A DNA stretch of 20,334 bases from JAUZQZ01 sp964492105 (GCA_964492105.1 CAZBJB010000028.1:1-20334); one strand, 5' to 3'; counted from the stretch's first letter, positions 8,002 through 15,582 are shown. Numbers and translations: made by a program. The notes: a model not told the origin generated them from the sequence alone.

Positions 8002-8367
8002 ATGGAACACGGAGACAAAATCCTGATCGAGGGCCTTGAAGTACGCACGATTATTGGCATTTATGATTGGGAACGGAAAATTCGTCAGACGGTGCGGCTG
8101 GATATGGAAATTGCATGGAATATTTCGGAGGCGGCGGCGAGCGATACCCTTGAGGATACCCTGGACTACAAGGCCGTGGCCAAACGGCTTATTTCTTTCA
8201 TTGAAGGATCCGGTTTCGGGTTGATTGAATCGCTGGCGGAGTGCTGCGCAAGGATCGTTATTGAAGAATTTGGCGCGCCATGGCTACGATTGAAACTATC
8301 CAAGCCGGGGGCTGTGCGCGGCAGCGAGAACGTCGCTGTGGTGATTGAACGCGGTCATCCCGATTGA
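8002..8367 (+). CDS. folB: Dihydroneopterin aldolase
   Basis: Splits 7,8-dihydroneopterin to 6-hydroxymethyl-7,8-dihydropterin and glycolaldehyde in folate synthesis; the enzyme is a cytoplasmic octamer. The 121-residue product is the length of E. coli FolB (122). It carries the N-terminal IEGLEVRTIIGIYDWER segment, conserved E76 in LIESLAE, and catalytic K101 in KLSKPGA. ATG 8002 has GAGG 6 nt upstream and gives the family-standard N terminus; in-frame starts at 7933 and 7990 are less likely. The stop overlaps the folK start by 4 nt, putting two consecutive steps of one pathway in one transcript. Confidence 0.96.
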   Translation: MEHGDKILIEGLEVRTIIGIYDWERKIRQTVRLDMEIAWNISEAAASDTLEDTLDYKAVAKRLISFIEGSGFGLIESLAECCARIVIEEFGAPWLRLKLSKPGAVRGSENVAVVIERGHPD

Positions 8368-8792
8368 AACGGCGGGTGCTGATTGGCATGGGCTCGAATA
8401 TTGAACCCGAGCGGCATTTATGTGTTGTCGCGCGCACCATTCGGAAACGGTTTCCGGATGCCGTGTTTTCACGCGTATATCGTTCCGCTGCCATCGGTAT
8501 GGGCGTAGCGGCAGATTTTCTTAATGCTTGCTGTCTGATTAATACGACGATGAGATCCGTTCTGTTGAATGCGTGGCTAAAACAGATGGAGGATACCCAC
8601 GGGCGTGATCGATCAAAGGGATTGTGGACACCGCGCGCGCTGGATCTGGATGTACTGATGATCGGGGATGAGGTGGTGGATGAAGATTTGTGCCGCTATG
8701 CACATGCCTGCGTACCTGCTGCCGAGTTGGTGGAGCTGTCTTTACCCCTGAAGGTCGTCGGAAAATTGCACAGCACGTCTATCCGCTTGTAA
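8364..8792 (+). CDS. folK: 2-amino-4-hydroxy-6-hydroxymethyldihydropteridine pyrophosphokinase
   Basis: Transfers pyrophosphate from ATP to 6-hydroxymethyl-7,8-dihydropterin, the FolB product. The 142-residue protein has the N-terminal LIGMGSNIEPE strand, the ADFLNAC pterin-side motif, and the ATP/magnesium signature GRDRSKGLWTPRALDLDVLM (103-122). It is shorter than E. coli FolK (about 159) and ends with a non-consensus tail after the PAAELVELSLPL region, but all core motifs are present. The TTG start is read from the TTGA overlap with the folB stop; no other start gives the conserved beginning. Repeat element A copy 2 begins about 40 nt after the stop. Confidence 0.93.
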   Translation: MKRRVLIGMGSNIEPERHLCVVARTIRKRFPDAVFSRVYRSAAIGMGVAADFLNACCLINTTMRSVLLNAWLKQMEDTHGRDRSKGLWTPRALDLDVLMIGDEVVDEDLCRYAHACVPAAELVELSLPLKVVGKLHSTSIRL

Positions 8793-8832
8793 ATCATGCG
8801 CGTGTGTTTACACTTCGGTTCCCGACGTTCCC

Positions 8833-9019
8833 CCCGGCTTGTTCATAAATCGCCTGATTGCGTCTGCCTGTGCGTGCCGCACGCAGACAGGCAGGGTCTT
8901 TGTTCGCAACGGATTGTCGAGGAAGGAGACCGTAGCCGTGTATACGGACGACCGACGGGGGCTTCGGTGCAGACAAGGGAACAAGCAGGGGCATGGTGAA
9001 GTTTATGAATATTCAGGGT
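8833..9019 (+). repeat. Repeat element A, copy 2 (hairpin-bearing, MITE-like)
   Basis: About 187 bp in the folK-pntAA gap. Terminal inverted repeats are CCCCGGCTTGTTCATAAA at the left and, reverse-complemented, CCCTGAATATTCATAAA at the right (9018 to 9002). The internal hairpin lies at 8864-8894. It shares the 25-base hairpin core, TTTGTTCGCAACGGATT, AGGAAGGAGA and ATACGGACGACCGACG with copy 1. A 6-base gap near the left end and scattered substitutions separate the copies. Orientation is the same as copy 1, and again an operon start (pntAA, 9084) lies just downstream. Confidence 0.75.
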
Positions 9020-9083
9020 AAGAACGATCCGGGCTAATGTCGCATTCGGATAGCATATTTTTCATTGAAAGGGAGGGTATCGT

Positions 9084-10211
9084 ATGCTGCTGGTGGTTCC
9101 CGCCGAAGTGCGTGACAATGAGGCTCGGGTTGCAGCGACGCCCAAAACCATTAAACAGTTTATTCAGCAGGGGTTTGATGTATTGGTGCAACAAGGCGCT
9201 GGTGCCGGCGCATTTTTTACGGATACGGACTATGAAGAGGCCGGCGCTGGCATCGTAAAGGATGCCGCCGGATTATATAAACAGGCCGATGTAGCACTCA
9301 AGGTGTGGGCGCCGGAGAAGGAAGAGCTCAAACGTCTAAGGAAGGGTACGGCGGTGGTCAGCCTGTTTTCCCCCTTTACCAATCCATTGCTCGAAACCTA
9401 TGCCAAACGCGGTCTCGTGTGCTTCGCACTGGAGATGGTGCCGCGTATTTCGCGGGCTCAGAGCATGGATGTGCTTTCTTCCCAGGCCAATATTTCCGGT
9501 TACAAGGCCGTGCTGCTGGCGACGAATTATTACAAACGCTTCTTTCCCATGATGATGACGGCGGCGGGTACGGTGCAGCCGGCGCATGTGTTGGTCATGG
9601 GCGCGGGAGTAGCCGGCTTGCAGGCCATTGCTACGGCGCGGCGTCTGGGAGCGATGGTGGAGGCCTTTGATGTGCGCGCGGCAGCGAAGGAGCAGGTGGA
9701 AAGCCTGGGGGCAAAATTTGTCGAGGTTCCTGCCGAAGGGGATGCCGAGGATGCCGGCGGATACGCCAAGGAGATGAGTGATGAATACAAGCAAAAACAG
9801 GAGGGCCTGATCGCCGAGCATGCGGCGAATGCGGATATTATCATCACGACCGCCCTGATTCCGGGGAAACCTGCCCCCGTGCTGATTACGGAAGACATGG
9901 TTCGGCATATGAAGCCGGGTTCGACGATTGTGGATATGGCCGCTGAAATGGGTGGCAACTGCCCGTTGACGGAACTGGATAAAGTGGCTGTCAAATACGG
10001 CGTGACCCTGATTGGCGAGAGTAATATTCCTTCGTTGATGGCGGCGGATGCCAGCACCCTGTATGCGCGCAATCTCTACAATTTTGTGGAGCTGATGTGT
10101 GACGGCAAGGGTGGGCTGGATACTACGGTGGAAGATGAAATCCTTGAGGCTGCCTTATTGTGCCGTGATGGCGAATGCTTGAAGCCGCAATTTCTAAAGA
10201 GCCCATTGTAA
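9084..10211 (+). CDS. pntAA: NAD(P) transhydrogenase alpha subunit part 1 (NAD(H)-binding domain I)
   Basis: Soluble NAD(H)-binding component of the proton-translocating transhydrogenase, which transfers hydride between NADH and NADP+ using the proton-motive force. The 375-residue product begins with the alanine-dehydrogenase/PNT N-terminal domain (VPAEVRDNEARVAATP). It has the Rossmann motif VMGAGVAGLQAIATARRLGA followed by EAFDVR at about residues 171-196. The late NIPSLMAADASTLYARNLYN segment is characteristic. It has no membrane spans, so the alpha chain is split as in Rhodospirillum rubrum rather than fused as in E. coli. ATG 9084 has GGGAGG 7 nt upstream. The spacer to pntAB holds a diverged copy of repeat B. 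Confidence 0.96.
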   Translation: MLLVVPAEVRDNEARVAATPKTIKQFIQQGFDVLVQQGAGAGAFFTDTDYEEAGAGIVKDAAGLYKQADVALKVWAPEKEELKRLRKGTAVVSLFSPFTNPLLETYAKRGLVCFALEMVPRISRAQSMDVLSSQANISGYKAVLLATNYYKRFFPMMMTAAGTVQPAHVLVMGAGVAGLQAIATARRLGAMVEAFDVRAAAKEQVESLGAKFVEVPAEGDAEDAGGYAKEMSDEYKQKQEGLIAEHAANADIIITTALIPGKPAPVLITEDMVRHMKPGSTIVDMAAEMGGNCPLTELDKVAVKYGVTLIGESNIPSLMAADASTLYARNLYNFVELMCDGKGGLDTTVEDEILEAALLCRDGECLKPQFLKSPL

Positions 10212-10215
10212 CATT

Positions 10216-10360
10216 CGTGATCGGTACGCTGCTTCCTCACGCTGGCTCATTGCCTGACTGGAATTTCGTTCCATGGAACCACGATGCACCTCATTCCAGC
10301 CAGCAAATGCTCTCAACGCGGGATTACGGCTCACCCGCCCAGAGTGGGCCATTGGATCTG
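10216..10360 (+). repeat. Repeat element B, copy 2 (diverged, plus orientation, inside the pnt operon)
   Basis: Most of the 172-nt pntAA-pntAB spacer matches the reverse complement of 3167-3326. The clearest part runs from GAATTTCGTTCCATGGAACC (10261-10280) to GAGTG (10342-10346), with single-base substitutions throughout and hardly any length change. The 5' part aligns from GATCGG with a 7-base insertion. GTTCCATGGAAC (10268-10279) is a perfect 12-bp palindrome. The outer TCTTGCAA ends seen in copy 1 are not recognisable, so this copy looks older or truncated. Confidence 0.65.
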
Positions 10361-10383
10361 AAGGGTCAACAGGGGGGGAGATC

Positions 10384-10713
10384 ATGAATCCTGAAGTCGC
10401 GAATATTGTTACGTCCATGCACGGGGCTGCGGTTGATCCGTTTATCTCCGGGTTCACGGTGTTTGTGTTGGCCGTGTTCGTGGGTTATCACGTCGTGTGG
10501 CATGTCACGCCGGCGCTGCATACGCCGCTGATGAGCGTCACCAACGCGATTTCAGGCATCATTATCGTGGGTGCGATTCTGGCGGCGGGGCCTTCGGATT
10601 TGAATGTCGGCAGTGTGCTGGGGTTGATTGCCGTGGCGCTGGTGGCTGTAAATATCTTTGGCGGCTTCCTGGTGACGCAACGGATGCTGTCCATGTTCAA
10701 GAAACGCAAGTAA
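10384..10713 (+). CDS. pntAB: NAD(P) transhydrogenase alpha subunit part 2 (membrane domain)
   Basis: Supplies the alpha-chain membrane helices of the transhydrogenase proton channel. The 109-residue product has three predicted spans (about residues 20-37, 50-67 and 74-97), including GFTVFVLAVFVGYHVVWHVTP and the GLIAVALVAVNIFGGFLVTQRM helix typical of the family. Size is that of the stand-alone PntAB subunit. ATG 10384 follows a purine tract AGGGGGGGAG (10371-10380). An in-frame ATG at 10273 lies in repeat element B and would add 37 residues unlike any PntAB, so it is rejected. pntB starts 13 nt downstream. Confidence 0.94.
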   Translation: MNPEVANIVTSMHGAAVDPFISGFTVFVLAVFVGYHVVWHVTPALHTPLMSVTNAISGIIIVGAILAAGPSDLNVGSVLGLIAVALVAVNIFGGFLVTQRMLSMFKKRK

Positions 10714-10726
10714 TCAGGGGTTGTTG

Positions 10727-12133
10727 ATGTCTGTAAACATGGTAGCTCTGGCCTATCTGAGTGCTGCGGTGCTGTTTATTCTGGCGCTCAAGGGCTTGTC
10801 CAACCCCGAATCCGCACGCCGGGGCAATCTCTTTGGCATGATTGGCATGGCGCTGGCGGTCACCGTGACGCTAAATATGGCGGGCGTGCATAATTATGCA
10901 TGGATTTTTGCCGCAGTTGCCGCGGGTGCCGGCGCGGGAATCCTTATTGCCCGAAAGATTCCAATGACGCATATGCCGCAACTGGTGGCCGCCATGCACT
11001 CGCTGGTGGGTTTGGCCGCGGTCATGATCGCCACATCGGCACGGTACAATCCCGCAGCATATGGTATCGCCATGGCGGGCGGCGGCTTGCACCTGTCAAG
11101 CCGAATAGAGATGTTCCTCGGTACATTTATCGGCGCGATTACCTTTACTGCTTCGATAGTTGCGTTCGCCAAGTTGCAGGGCCTGGTGTCCGGCAGGCCC
11201 CTGGCGTTTACCGGTCAGCATCCGTTGAATCTTCTTCTGGGCATGGTCATGCTGGCGGCTGGTATTATGTTCTGCGTTACTCAGGGCTGGGTACCGTTTC
11301 TGTTGATGACCGGCATTGCTCTGGTGCTGGGCATATTGTTGATCATACCGATTGGCGGCGCGGACATGCCGGTTGTCGTGTCCATGCTCAATTCCTATTC
11401 CGGCTGGGCTGCGGCGGGTATCGGATTTACGCTGGAAAACAATATGCTGATCATTGCCGGCGCGCTGGTCGGCTCCAGCGGTGCGATCCTTTCTTATATC
11501 ATGTGTAAGGCGATGAACCGTTCGCTCATCAATGTATTACTGGGCGGGTTTGGCGGTGCGGCGGGGGTATCCGCGCCTGGAGGTGCGAACCATGCGGCTG
11601 AAGACCGGCCAGTGATGGCGGGCGCGACCGAGGATGCGGCGTTCCTGCTGAAGAATGCCGGGAGCGTGATCATTATTCCGGGCTATGGTCTGGCGGTGGC
11701 GCGGGCGCAACATGCGTTGAAAGAAGTTGTGGATGCCCTGATCAAACAGGGTGTCAAGGTCCGTTTTGCCATTCATCCGGTGGCCGGACGCATGCCGGGG
11801 CATATGAATGTTCTGCTGGCTGAGGCGGATGTGCCCTATGATATCGTACATGAAATGGATGAAATCAATCCGGAGTTCGCCGATGCGGATGTGGCGCTGG
11901 TGATTGGCGCCAACGATGTGACCAACCCGGCGGCGAAGAGTGATCCCGGCAGCCCAATCTACGGCATGCCGGTGCTGGATGTGGGCCGTGCGCGACATGT
12001 GATCTTTATCAAGCGATCCCTGTCGCCCGGTTACGCGGGGATCGATAACGACCTGTTCTATATGGACAAGACCATGATGTTATTTTCGGATGCCAAAAAG
12101 GCGTGTGAGAAATTGATCCAATCGCTGGACTAG
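10727..12133 (+). CDS. pntB: NAD(P) transhydrogenase beta subunit
   Basis: Carries the remaining proton-channel helices and the NADP(H)-binding domain III. The 468-residue product has about nine membrane spans over residues 5-265, including the conserved MPQLVAAMHSLVGLAAV stretch and GADMPVVVSMLNSYSGWAAA. Domain III follows a linker and has the GYGLAVARAQHALKEV nucleotide-binding loop, VRFAIHPVAGRMPGHMNVLL, ALVIGANDVTNPAA and the C-terminal IKRSLSPGYAGIDN loop. Length agrees with E. coli PntB (462). ATG 10727 is preferred, with AGGGG 6 nt upstream; TTG 10721 is in frame. Together the three pnt genes encode a complete NADPH-generating transhydrogenase. Confidence 0.96.
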   Translation: MSVNMVALAYLSAAVLFILALKGLSNPESARRGNLFGMIGMALAVTVTLNMAGVHNYAWIFAAVAAGAGAGILIARKIPMTHMPQLVAAMHSLVGLAAVMIATSARYNPAAYGIAMAGGGLHLSSRIEMFLGTFIGAITFTASIVAFAKLQGLVSGRPLAFTGQHPLNLLLGMVMLAAGIMFCVTQGWVPFLLMTGIALVLGILLIIPIGGADMPVVVSMLNSYSGWAAAGIGFTLENNMLIIAGALVGSSGAILSYIMCKAMNRSLINVLLGGFGGAAGVSAPGGANHAAEDRPVMAGATEDAAFLLKNAGSVIIIPGYGLAVARAQHALKEVVDALIKQGVKVRFAIHPVAGRMPGHMNVLLAEADVPYDIVHEMDEINPEFADADVALVIGANDVTNPAAKSDPGSPIYGMPVLDVGRARHVIFIKRSLSPGYAGIDNDLFYMDKTMMLFSDAKKACEKLIQSLD

Positions 12134-12161
12134 CCCTGCCCTTTACCCACAAATCATGCCA

Positions 12162-12245
12162 CAGAGCCCTTGCACACGGGTCAGGCCAAGGCGCGGTGCG
12201 CAGATAATGGTTATTCCTTACCAAGCGCCGCAACGCACGATTGAT
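12162..12245. repeat. GC-rich structured intergenic segment between pntB and prfB
   Basis: The segment has two related half-sites in direct order, CCAAGGCGCGGTGCGC (12186-12201) and CCAAGCGCCGCAACGC (12221-12236). Between them is an A/T-rich centre with the short dyad ATAA-TGG-TTAT, and CCCTTGCACACGGG precedes them. Composition differs from the flanking genes. It resembles an intergenic repeat type I associate with other proteobacterial genomes, but I cannot verify that. Only one copy is in this window, so repeat status is inference. Confidence 0.35.
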
Positions 12246-12310
12246 TTGAGCGAGTGAATACGTACCTTGCTGCAGGCTAATTCAAGGATATTTCTTTCAT
12301 GGAGCAGATC

Positions 12311-13418
12311 ATGAGCATTGAGGATTGCATTGCAGGCTTTAGAGCGCGGGTGGATGATTACGTCAGTCGCCTGAATGCACTACGGAGGTCGCTTTGACGT
12401 TGAAAGCAAGGAAGATGAATTACGCGAACTAAATGCGCGTATTGAGGATCCCGCGCTGTGGGATCATCCCGAAGAAGCACAAAGCCTGATGCGGAATCAC
12501 GCGCGTCTCGAACATGTGCTGAATATCTGGCATGATGTTGATCGGGTGTTCGAAGATGCAACCACCCTGTTTGAGATGGGGATCGAGGAGGGTGACCGGG
12601 ATTCCCAGATTGAAGCCATTGAAGGGTTAAACACCACACAGGCCGAGATTGAGAAACTTGAACTTGCGCAAATGCTCGGGGGTGCAAATGATGCTGAATC
12701 GGCGTTCCTGGATATCAATGCCGGTTCCGGTGGCACGGAGGCCCAGGACTGGGCCGGGATGCTGTTACGCATGTATTTGCGCTGGGCCGAGCGAAAAGGG
12801 TTCAAAACCGAATTAATGGCGTGTACGGCAGGTGAGGAAGCAGGCATCAAATCGGCTACGATATCCGTCAAAGGCGAATATGCCTACGGTTTGTTAAAAG
12901 CCGAAATTGGCGTACACCGGTTAGTACGCAAGTCGCCGTTCGATTCAGGAAATCGTCGCCATACCTCCTTTGCGTCAATTTTTGTATTCCCTGATATCGC
13001 CCGTGAGATCGATATTGAAATTAATGAAGTGGACGTCCGTACGGATACCTATCGTGCTTCGGGCGCCGGGGGCCAGCATATCAACAAGACCGATTCCGCC
13101 GTGCGTTTGACGCATCTGCCGACAGGTATTGTGGTGCAGTGTCAGAATGACCGCTCGCAGCATAAAAACAGATCCGCAGCGTGGAGTATGCTCAAGGCCC
13201 GGCTCTACGAGTACGAACTTGAAAAACAGCATGCTGAGAAACAGGCCATGGAAGATGACAAGACCGATATCGGTTGGGGATATCAGATACGTTCCTATGT
13301 GCTGGATCAATCGCGCATCAAGGATTTGCGTACAGGCATGGAAACCGGCAACACCCAGGCTTTTCTTGACGGAGATATTGATGCCTTTATTCAGGCCAAA
13401 TTGATGATGAATCCGTAA
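12311..13418 (+). CDS. prfB: Peptide chain release factor 2 (programmed +1 frameshift)
   Basis: Releases finished proteins at UGA and UAA. The zero frame from ATG 12311 (GGAG 6 nt upstream) runs 28 codons to CTT TGA at 12392-12397. An internal GGAGG at 12384-12388 sits 3 nt before CTT, the same geometry as the E. coli frameshift signal. Slipping over T12395 joins GAC 12396 and the frame to 13418, giving 368 residues against 365 in E. coli. In that numbering SPF (208-210) is the stop-codon recognition motif and GGQ (253-255) the catalytic one. The residue equivalent to E. coli 246 is Ala (YRASGAGGQ), the fully active form; K-12 has Thr. UGA within the gene gives autoregulation by RF2 level. 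lysS does not follow. Confidence 0.96.
12384..12398 (+). promoter_or_regulatory. prfB +1 recoding site
   Basis: GGAGG, a 3-nt spacer (TCG), then CTT TGA C: an internal Shine-Dalgarno, slippery CTT codon, in-frame UGA and the favourable following C. All parts of the canonical RF2 frameshift signal are present at the expected spacing. When RF2 is scarce the ribosome pauses at UGA and shifts +1. Confidence 0.93.
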
Positions 13419-13447
13419 TAAGTTCTTTATTTTTTTCCAGAAATCGC

Positions 13448-13453
13448 TACAAT
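13448..13453 (+). promoter_or_regulatory. Possible -10 box for sspA
   Basis: TACAAT lies 28 nt before the sspA start in the prfB-sspA gap. The upstream region is T-rich (13423-13437), but no good -35 hexamer sits at 16-18 nt; the best (TTCTTT, 13423-13428) is 19 nt away. Offered as a weak promoter candidate. Confidence 0.35.
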
Positions 13454-13480
13454 GCCGCGCCTTGCTCTCTGGAGGTATTC

Positions 13481-14071
13481 ATGATCAGATTGTATTCGGA
13501 TCCAACAAGCCCCGACTCCCATCGCACGCGGATCGTGCTGGCCGAAAAAGAGCTTCCAGGCGAGATTATTGATGTGGAAGACGGGGATATTCCCCAGGAT
13601 TTGCTGGATCGTAATCCATCCGGAAAACTGCCGACGCTGGAAGACAGGAATACCATCCTGTTTGAAGCATCCGTCATTAACGAATACATGGATGAACGTT
13701 ATCCGCATCCTCCGCTGAAACCTGGCTCACCAGCCGAACGTGCGCAAATGCGTTTGGCGGTGTTGCGTATCGAGCAGGAACTGTACCCCCTGTATGAGGG
13801 GTGTATGGCTGCCCGGAAAAAAGCGGAGATCAGAACCCGGCTGTGTGATTATCTGGATGCACTGGATGGCTACCTTGCGCGCCAGGATTTCTTTGTAAGT
13901 GAATGCTATACCCTGGTGGATGTATCCATGGCGCCGGTTCTATGGCGTCTTTCACCCATGGGCATAGATACCGCCAAATGGTCCAATCTTGAGGCGTACA
14001 TGGATCGGTTGTTTGAACGCCCCGCCTTTGAGCGTTCTCTTTCCGAACACGAACAGATGCTGCACCATTAA
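13481..14071 (+). CDS. sspA: Stringent starvation protein A-like, glutathione S-transferase fold
   Basis: SspA is an RNA-polymerase-associated regulator with a GST fold but no known GST activity in E. coli; it acts in stationary-phase and starvation responses. The 196-residue product has a thioredoxin-like N-terminal domain (about 1-78: LYSDPTSPDSHRTRIVLAEK, NPSGKLPTLEDR, and E63 before the YMDERYPHPPL segment). The helical C-terminal domain contains APVLWRLSPMGID. The conserved PHPPL surface loop supports SspA over a generic GST. ATG 13481 has GGAGG 5 nt upstream. sspB does not follow; the next gene is convergent, with stops 7 nt apart. Confidence 0.88.
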   Translation: MIRLYSDPTSPDSHRTRIVLAEKELPGEIIDVEDGDIPQDLLDRNPSGKLPTLEDRNTILFEASVINEYMDERYPHPPLKPGSPAERAQMRLAVLRIEQELYPLYEGCMAARKKAEIRTRLCDYLDALDGYLARQDFFVSECYTLVDVSMAPVLWRLSPMGIDTAKWSNLEAYMDRLFERPAFERSLSEHEQMLHH

Positions 14072-14078
14072 GCCTTTC

Positions 14079-15581
14079 CTATGCTCCGGGCCACTCCTCT
14101 GCGGATGTCATGAAATGTACATCCGCCTCCCGTGGATACTGATAATGGGCCAGTTGCATATCCAGCACATGCAAATCGGCATCCGAGATATCTTTATCTG
14201 CCTGCATTCGCTGTTTGATCTGCCTGCGCAGGACGGACTCCTTTATATTTAGCCAGAATATCCGGCTTTCCACATGCGCGGATATTGCCAGCTGTCTGAT
14301 GCACTGGCGATCCTCCTGCCGGAAGAATGTGGCGTCAAGGATAACAGAAAACCCGGCGGCAAGTGCTGTCTTCGCGGCTGCGAACATCATTTTATACGTT
14401 CTGATATTCATTTCCGTACTATACAAATCGAGTGGTACGTGATCATCGGCAATGCGTTTACGCGTTGCGTCCGAACGGATGATGATAGCGCGTTCGATGC
14501 CGCAGCCGAGTAACGCCAGACGGCTTTTTCCGCTTCCGGAGAAGCCGCCGATGGCGAACAGGCGAGGGTGGGGGGATAACGTATAAGACTCAGCCAGAGT
14601 GAAATAACGTGTTGCCTCCGCGAACTGACGGCACTGTTCGCCAGCGCCAATCCCTTGCCCATCCGATAACAGACAGGCAACCTTGCCACGCACACTGGCA
14701 CGATAGGAAAGGTATAGCGGCAACACCATCAATCCGGCGTAATCACCGGAGCATTCAAGATAGCGTGACAGGAAACGGAACCCAAGATCGGAACAGGAAC
14801 GCACATCACAGTCCATGGTCAGAAAGGCCACGTCGCTCATGGTGTCGATCATACGGTATTCATCATTGAACTCAATGCAATCGAAGACCATGGGCCGGCC
14901 CTGGAACAAGGCTATGTTTTTCAGATGCAGATCACCGTGACCATCGCGGATGTGTCCTTCACGCTGGCGCACCGCAAAGCCTTTCTGATGTTCGCGGATA
15001 AAGGTTTCGCTGAATTGCCTGATGGCATTCAATTGGCCGGCTTCGATAACCGTTCCGGCATGCTCCCCGGCTACGTGAAGATTGGCCGTGATATGCTCGT
15101 GCAGAAAATGCGTGTCACCAAAAGCCTGGATCTCCGGGTTGGTTTCAGCCGTTGCATGGAATGTAGCGATATTTTCGGCCAAAACATCCATCCACGCGGG
15201 ATCGAACCCGCCACTGTCCAGTCGCCGGTCAAGTAAATCATCCTGGGAAAACCGAAGCATTTTTAGGCAGTAGTCCTGGATATTGTTTACATTTCCCAAT
15301 TGATATGTTCCGTCAGTCCGGCTGATGGGAAGCACTTCGAGGTAGATGGCCGGTGCAAGCCGTTGATTGAGACACAACTCCTGTTCACAGAAAAAGCGGC
15401 GTTTTTCCAGTGATGTAAAATCAAGAAAGCCCAAATCGAGAGGCTTCTTGAGCTTGTATGCATATTGACCGGCAAGAAATATCCACGAGATATGTGTCTG
15501 TAACATGTGAATCTGGCTGGCCGGATGGGGATAGAAATCCGGTTGCGTCATCGCATTGATCAATGCGGTTGTCGTCCGCAT
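14079..15581 (-). CDS. Two-domain protein: aminoglycoside-phosphotransferase-like kinase fused to a P-loop (AAA_33-type) kinase domain
   Basis: The 500-residue product has an N-terminal protein-kinase-like/APH domain with the catalytic-loop motif HGDLHLKN (215-222) and the metal-binding region FDCIEFND (233-240). A C-terminal P-loop domain carries Walker A GGFSGSGKS (345-353), SDATRKR after it, and VILDATF as a Walker B-like strand. This fusion is widespread and conserved in Proteobacteria, usually annotated as a bifunctional aminoglycoside phosphotransferase/ATP-binding protein. Its substrate is not established, and resistance should not be inferred. The start lies 1 nt after the argB stop; no clear Shine-Dalgarno is visible, so coupled translation is likely. 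In-frame ATG 15551 is an alternative start. It is the last gene of a three-gene minus-strand operon. Confidence 0.85.
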   Translation of the reverse strand: MRTTTALINAMTQPDFYPHPASQIHMLQTHISWIFLAGQYAYKLKKPLDLGFLDFTSLEKRRFFCEQELCLNQRLAPAIYLEVLPISRTDGTYQLGNVNNIQDYCLKMLRFSQDDLLDRRLDSGGFDPAWMDVLAENIATFHATAETNPEIQAFGDTHFLHEHITANLHVAGEHAGTVIEAGQLNAIRQFSETFIREHQKGFAVRQREGHIRDGHGDLHLKNIALFQGRPMVFDCIEFNDEYRMIDTMSDVAFLTMDCDVRSCSDLGFRFLSRYLECSGDYAGLMVLPLYLSYRASVRGKVACLLSDGQGIGAGEQCRQFAEATRYFTLAESYTLSPHPRLFAIGGFSGSGKSRLALLGCGIERAIIIRSDATRKRIADDHVPLDLYSTEMNIRTYKMMFAAAKTALAAGFSVILDATFFRQEDRQCIRQLAISAHVESRIFWLNIKESVLRRQIKQRMQADKDISDADLHVLDMQLAHYQYPREADVHFMTSAEEWPGA

Positions 15582-15582
15582 G

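Noticed and set aside
7896..8060. N-terminal extension of the zinc-finger gene to 8060 on the minus strand
   Set aside because: The added 55 residues have no family similarity and would overlap the folB start; the shorter form starts behind a purine tract.
10273..10383. In-frame upstream extension of pntAB starting at ATG 10273
   Set aside because: The extension lies within repeat element B, does not resemble PntAB, and ATG 10384 has a strong purine-rich ribosome-binding site.
12375..12395. prfB start at ATG 12375
   Set aside because: The canonical frameshift signal and a conserved RF2 N terminus in the zero frame from 12311 explain the locus better.
14079..15581. Antibiotic (aminoglycoside) resistance gene
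   Set aside because: Only the kinase fold resembles aminoglycoside phosphotransferases; the fusion with a P-loop domain belongs to a common chromosomal family of unknown substrate.
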